Assembly: GCA_001970855.1 (NCBI GenBank) | Contig: LSSN01000994.1 | Span: 1-11,158, forward strand | Origin: Smittium culicis | Taxonomy: Eukaryota; Kickxellomycota; Harpellomycetes; Harpellales; Legeriomycetaceae | Reading direction: 5' to 3' | DNA length: 11,158 nucleotides | Shown here: piece after piece, positions 7,772-11,158 of the stretch | How positions within the stretch are numbered: position 1 is the first letter of the stretch | Layout of the letters: every line of letters begins with the position of its first letter | Notes under the pieces: model-generated | Told to the model about the DNA's origin: nothing | Seen by the model: only the letters and a program-made list of their open reading frames with translations | The model's database searches: none | Translations under genes and position numbers: made by a program

Positions 7772-8601
7772 TTAATGATAAAAATTTTATAAAGGGAAAG
7801 GGTTAATGCAAAAGGAAGGTCTAGTATAGCTCCGCATTGGAACTAAATCGTTATGTCTAATTTGTTGACCCTATGGTACCTCCCCTTTCCCACCTTTTTT
7901 TAATAGACAAACTAGCAAGATAAACTTTTTTCACATTCAAGCTAATCTTCTTTCACCCTCGCTTTTATCCACCTCTACTACGCCTAAAAATAGTTTGAAA
8001 TTTACTAATTGGGAGTCTTACGCACATTTTATACTAATTGATGATCATTGGATACATTTTCACGTTTCCAGACATGTCATCGTCGTTATCCTAAATAGCT
8101 TAAAAATAATTTTAACCTATTATTTTATAATATATAGTCAATATCCAATATTATTTGCCAATAACCCATTTATTAACTTTTTTTTCCTCCAATACTATCA
8201 ACCCATTTAGTGACATTTATTCGAATTATATCCTTTAATTTTCTTGATAATTTAATAATGTACACTGGCTACTACAAAAAGACGTCATAAAACATATGAT
8301 CGTCCCAATTAAAAAGCTCATAAGCTTTCCAAACCCAAAAATATCGATCTGATCACATATGACATTCTAGCTAAAGTGTCATATAACTAATAATGGTAAA
8401 TATAATCTATACACTTAAAATCAATACTATAGGAGTCCAAGTCTTACGTTTTGGCCTTTTCGTTTATATACGCCCTTCAAACCCCATATTCAAAATACCT
8501 AACATAGATCGGTTTTTTGTAATACAAAATATATATGTCATATTATATACATGACTGTTAATTTATAAGCCATATTTAAGTAAAAATAATATCCTCATTG
8601 A

Positions 8602-8757
8602 TTATCCTCTTTACCGATATTACTAGTTATCTCTTCCCCTCCCATTCACCATATCATTCCTATCTTCCCCAAATCGTTACCTTGATATAATATATACTTT
8701 TTATACGATTTTAATCCTCTCTTAACATCAAATACTCTCATACTTCCAATCTTATCA
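8602..8757 (-). promoter_or_regulatory. cluster of GATAA motifs upstream of the permease
   Basis: Minus-strand GATAA sequences occur at 8602-8606, 8627-8631 and 8752-8756. The last reads TGATAAG, the full consensus for fungal GATA factors that control nitrogen-source genes (AreA, Nit2 and Gln3 type). Another TGATAA lies on the plus strand at 8245-8250. Amino acid permeases are classic targets of nitrogen catabolite control, so the position is sensible. The base composition makes GATAA frequent by chance, so this is only a suggestion. Confidence 0.3.
8685..8696 (+). promoter_or_regulatory. TATA-like element of the permease
   Basis: ATATAATATATA lies about 107 bp before the ATG, between two pyrimidine-rich blocks, a plausible distance for a fungal TATA element. 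AT-rich background lowers the certainty. Confidence 0.35.
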
Positions 8758-8802
8758 AATTACCACCTCCCTCCTAATATTTATATTATTACTTGGTTCA
8801 TC

Positions 8803-10389
8803 ATGGATATGAATCATGAAGATAATTATATGGACCATGGCAAATATGAATCAAAGCCAGGTGCCCGTGATACCCAAAACAATCTCAACCGTACCCTTAA
8901 GAGTAGACACATGTCTATGATTGCTGTTGGCGGAACTATCGGAACTGGTCTTTTCGTTGCTTCTGGAGGTGTCTTGAGTGAAGCTGGCCCTGCTGGTGCT
9001 TTAGTTGCATACTCTCTTATGGGATTAATCGTCTTCTTCGTAATGACATCATTGGCTGAAATGTCCACTTTCATCCCTGTTGCAGGTTCTTTCAACTCTT
9101 TTGCTGATCGTTTTGTTGACCCTGCTTTCGGTTTCGCCGTTGGTTATAATTACTGGTACTCTTGGATTACTGCTGCGGCTACAGATCTTGTTGCTGCCGG
9201 TATTATCATGGAGTTCTGGCTCCCCAATGTCAACACCGTTGTTTGGAGTTTTGTATTGATGGCCATAATCATCTTCTTAAACTTATTTGGTGCAAAGCTA
9301 TATGGCGAAGCCGAATTCTGGCTTGCCCTGATAAAAGTGTTGGCCATCGTTATCTTTATTATTATTGCCATCTTAGTAGCCTCTGGAATTGTTGGTGGTA
9401 CTACATACGGCTTCACTAACTGGAAAATCGGTGACGCACCATTTGTTAATGGTTTTCCTGGAGTTCTTAATGTCTTCGTCACAGCTGCCTTTTCCTTCCA
9501 AGGTACTGAAATCGTTGGTGTCACTACTGGTGAATCAAGCAACCCTTCTCGCGATGTCCCTAAAGCTATCAGATCTATATTCTGGCGTATTCTTATGTTC
9601 TACATTTTATCCATCTTCCTCATTGGTTTGATTATTCCTTATACCAGCCCAGATCTCTTGAACTCCGATATTGATTCTATCGCTATCTCCCCACTCGTAG
9701 TCGTTTTGGAAAAGTCTGGTATCAAATCTGCCTCCCACATCATGAACGCTATTATCTTAACATCTGTATTGTCCGCTGGTAACTCCGGTCTCTACTTAAC
9801 TACAAGAACCTTATATTCCCTTGCAGTAGAAAAGAAGCTCTTTAAATCCTTCAAACACATTTCCCGAGGTGGTACCCCAATGTATTGTCTTGCTCTTTGC
9901 TCATTGAGCGTTATTGTTCTATTCTGTTTATCTTTGATCGGTAATCAAGTTATTTACAACTGGCTTGTTGCTTTCTCTGGTATTGCTGGTTTAATCTCTT
10001 GGACTGGTATCAGTTTCACCCACTGGAGATTCCGCAGAGCCTACCACATCCAAGGCTATTCCTTAGATGATCTGCCTTATAAAGCTGCATTATACCCTTT
10101 CGGCCCATTCTTTGCCTTCTTTGCTCTGATATTTATCACACTTGCTCAAGGTTACCAAACTATAATCAACTCTGAGCATAAATTCAAAGTAAGTGATTTC
10201 TTCCAAGCTTACATCGGTATTCCCATGTTCCTCATTCTCTACATAGGTTATAAAGTCACTAAAAAAACTAAGCTCGTGAAGCTCTCTGAAATGGATCTCG
10301 AAACTGATTCTTACATCCGCCTCGGATTTCCAAGCTGTAGAGATGATAAAAAACCCTTTTATAAGAATTTTTTGGACATTTTCACATAG
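8803..10389 (+). CDS. fungal amino acid permease of the YAT/APC family (possibly basic amino acids)
   Basis: An intact, intronless 528-codon gene ending at TAG 10387-10389. It should encode a 12-helix plasma-membrane amino acid:proton symporter. The N-terminal cytoplasmic tail (1-36) is hydrophilic and is followed by LKSRHMSMIAVGGTIGTGLF, the TM1 region with the unwound GGTIGTG substrate-binding loop (43-49). Residues 61-92 fit the amino acid permease signature (AGP...LAE...P) throughout. TM6 carries FSFQGTEIVGVTTGES (230-245), TM8 the NSGLYLTTRTLY stretch (327-338), and TM10 ISWTGISFTHWRFRR (398-412). Further helices are visible near 145-165, 172-196, 258-280, 358-379, 429-452 and 465-484. 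Length is close to the family norm. The start is the first Met after the in-frame TGA at 8683-8685, with A at -3 and G at +4. The TM10 wording suggests the Lyp1/Can1-like branch, but substrate is inferred. No frameshift is present and it is clearly less AT-rich than its flanks. Confidence 0.95.
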   Translation: MDMNHEDNYMDHGKYESKPGARDTQNNLNRTLKSRHMSMIAVGGTIGTGLFVASGGVLSEAGPAGALVAYSLMGLIVFFVMTSLAEMSTFIPVAGSFNSFADRFVDPAFGFAVGYNYWYSWITAAATDLVAAGIIMEFWLPNVNTVVWSFVLMAIIIFLNLFGAKLYGEAEFWLALIKVLAIVIFIIIAILVASGIVGGTTYGFTNWKIGDAPFVNGFPGVLNVFVTAAFSFQGTEIVGVTTGESSNPSRDVPKAIRSIFWRILMFYILSIFLIGLIIPYTSPDLLNSDIDSIAISPLVVVLEKSGIKSASHIMNAIILTSVLSAGNSGLYLTTRTLYSLAVEKKLFKSFKHISRGGTPMYCLALCSLSVIVLFCLSLIGNQVIYNWLVAFSGIAGLISWTGISFTHWRFRRAYHIQGYSLDDLPYKAALYPFGPFFAFFALIFITLAQGYQTIINSEHKFKVSDFFQAYIGIPMFLILYIGYKVTKKTKLVKLSEMDLETDSYIRLGFPSCRDDKKPFYKNFLDIFT

Positions 10390-10517
10390 CAATAGAGTAT
10401 CTTTCAACCATACCCTCCCTTCCGCCCCTAACCACTTTTTATATAACCTCTGCATAATATTTTTCATTACTATTTCTAAAAATTGATATCCTTCTTTTAA
10501 TTTACTAATTAATCTAA

Positions 10518-10523
10518 AATAAA
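10518..10523 (+). terminator. possible poly(A) signal of the permease
   Basis: The first AATAAA after the stop codon, about 130 bases downstream, followed by AT-rich sequence. Fungal 3' ends often use looser signals, so this is a best guess. Confidence 0.35.
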
Positions 10524-10661
10524 TCATCCCCATAATTATCTAATCTAATTCAACCTCACTTTTTTGAAATTATTTATACCTATCCTTATGCATTAAATAT
10601 AATACAGACCCACCTCTAAGTATATCATTAGAATAAGTATCCGAAATGGATTTTGCTTTTT

Positions 10662-10678
10662 TAGCGTTAACAACGCTA
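10662..10678. repeat. 7-bp hairpin TAGCGTT / AACGCTA
   Basis: TAGCGTT (10662-10668) and AACGCTA (10672-10678) are perfect complements around a 3-base loop, with T runs before and a TTTTAG after. It lies about 270 bases past the permease stop. It may be a 3' UTR structure or a stray palindrome; two G-C pairs per stem make it moderately stable. Confidence 0.4.
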
Positions 10679-10864
10679 GTTTTAGTATTATTATGTCTCT
10701 GTTAGAAAGTTTTTCTTGGGCGAGCCAATAGGATTAGAGAATCTGTAAAATTTTATTTCTTATCTAATATTCACTTTTTTTTACACCCTTACTAAATAAA
10801 ATTGACTATAACCATCGAACACGTAGTATATCGACTTTAACTTACTAATACAACTTTGTTGACC

Positions 10865-11065
10865 TTGCCAAGAGCTACATTTTGGTATAAGTTTGGTCTC
10901 TTTAGACAAAGTTTAACTTTTGCAATAAAATTGTAAGTGCCCAAGTTTGGTGCACGGTTTTAATTAGCCAAATCGAGAAAAAAAAAAGTACGCAAATCGC
11001 CGAATTTAACGAATTTGATTATTTCGACTAATTTGCGACACAAAAAAAAGCCTGCACAAAAAAAA
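10865..11065. repeat. candidate edge of another DNA transposon or dispersed repeat
   Basis: AAGTTTGGT occurs twice, at 10889-10897 and 10943-10951, in sequence reminiscent of Tc1/mariner-type ends (GCCCAAGTTTGGTGCAC). CGCAAAT (10991-10997) and ATTTGCG (11031-11037) form an inverted repeat around CGAATTTAACGAATTTG, itself an internal duplication. The segment ends with the A-rich CCTGCAC repeat also found at 4250-4269. No transposase is visible and the far end lies outside the window. The mariner link is an impression from memory, not a match I could test. Confidence 0.3.
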
Positions 11066-11158
11066 TAAAAAATAAAAAAGCAAAGCAAAAAAAACACCCC
11101 AATTTACTCAAGTATGGTCATTAGAAAGCCCGTAAAACGTGCTAGAACCTTATTTAGC
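11066..11158. other. A-rich then unique window end
   Basis: A run of A-rich sequence (AAAAATAAAAAATAAAAAAGC) is followed by about 60 bases of more mixed composition up to the window end. No start codon with a useful frame is seen. It may lead into a feature beyond the window. Confidence 0.4.

Larger units (their letters stand above)
7807..8802 (+). promoter_or_regulatory. upstream region and pyrimidine-rich leader of the permease
   Basis: No credible gene is present; the 71-codon frame at 7995-8210 encodes a low-complexity hydrophobic peptide. From about 7860 the plus strand becomes rich in C and T runs, most markedly at 8632-8680 and 8714-8774, as in many fungal promoters and 5' leaders. 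Notable sites are a GACGTCA (8281-8287, close to the CRE TGACGTCA), an 8-bp inverted repeat ATATGACA/TGTCATAT (8357-8364, 8377-8384), and AAAGCT/AGCTTT (8313-8328). None is proven to be functional. Confidence 0.45.
10390..10864 (+). other. permease 3' flank
   Basis: C- and T-rich immediately after the stop, then AT-rich. It contains AATAAA at 10518-10523 and again at 10795-10800, and the small hairpin at 10662-10678. The minus-strand frame reaching into this area is the shadow of the permease. No second gene is seen. Confidence 0.5.

Noticed and set aside
4211..7806. GGGTTAA words read as telomere-like repeats
   Set aside because: They occur singly at the ends of the 190-bp elements and are explained by the element terminus plus TTAA; there is no tandem telomeric array.
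7995..8210. 71-codon ORF upstream of the permease
   Set aside because: Low-complexity hydrophobic and aromatic translation in pyrimidine-rich promoter-like DNA, with no start context or conserved motif that I recognise.
8826..10533. ORFs overlapping the permease on the minus strand and in other plus frames (for example 9150-9542, 10090-10533, 9162-9419)
   Set aside because: Shadows of the strongly supported permease frame; their translations have no family features.
1..11158. CRISPR array or prokaryotic operon
   Set aside because: No regularly spaced identical repeats, and the gene content and DNA features are eukaryotic.

Overview
The window is a very AT-rich eukaryotic, almost certainly fungal, region. 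It holds one clearly intact protein gene and a long gene-poor stretch full of decayed mobile DNA. The evidence for a fungus is an intronless 528-residue amino acid permease of the fungal YAT type, a pyrimidine-rich leader with a eukaryotic start context, and a LINE remnant with a poly(A) tail. Some permease wording (for example the FWLPNV and ISFTHWRFRR stretches) looks more like permeases of early-diverging (zygomycete-grade) fungi than of model yeasts. That is an impression from memory, and the genus cannot be fixed from the sequence.

Layout. Positions 1-581 are the 3' end of a LINE-like retrotransposon: a CCHC zinc-knuckle tail of the reverse transcriptase, a frameshift at a run of eight G, a 3' UTR and a poly(A) tail. 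Positions 582-3540 are AT-rich and gene-poor, with one doubtful 67-codon ORF at 2601-2804. Positions 3540-5054 are a mobile-element cluster. It contains two adjacent copies of a short element of about 190 bp, possibly a third degenerate copy, a 208-bp element with 11-bp terminal inverted repeats and strong internal hairpins, and an LTR-like segment. Positions 5055-7226 are again AT-rich with no convincing gene. Positions 7227-7806 hold two more copies of the 190-bp family, one in each orientation. Positions 7807-8802 are the upstream region of the permease, 8803-10389 is the permease, and 10390-11158 is its 3' flank, ending in what looks like the edge of another repeat.

The most interesting result is the repeat family. 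Four copies measure 188, 189, 190 and 191 bp. They share similar ends, keep an RAATTATTGG core at offset 85-86, and sit at TTAA or a decayed TTAA. This is the architecture of non-autonomous piggyBac-like MITEs. The second most interesting is the unit at 4274-4481, which combines perfect terminal inverted repeats, three perfect 7-bp hairpins, a tRNA B-box-like sequence and a T16 run. It could be a foldback/MITE-type element or a Pol III-transcribed structured RNA.

The permease is probably a plasma-membrane proton-coupled importer of amino acids, perhaps basic ones. No partner genes or operon-like arrangement are visible; the mobile elements upstream appear unrelated to it in function.
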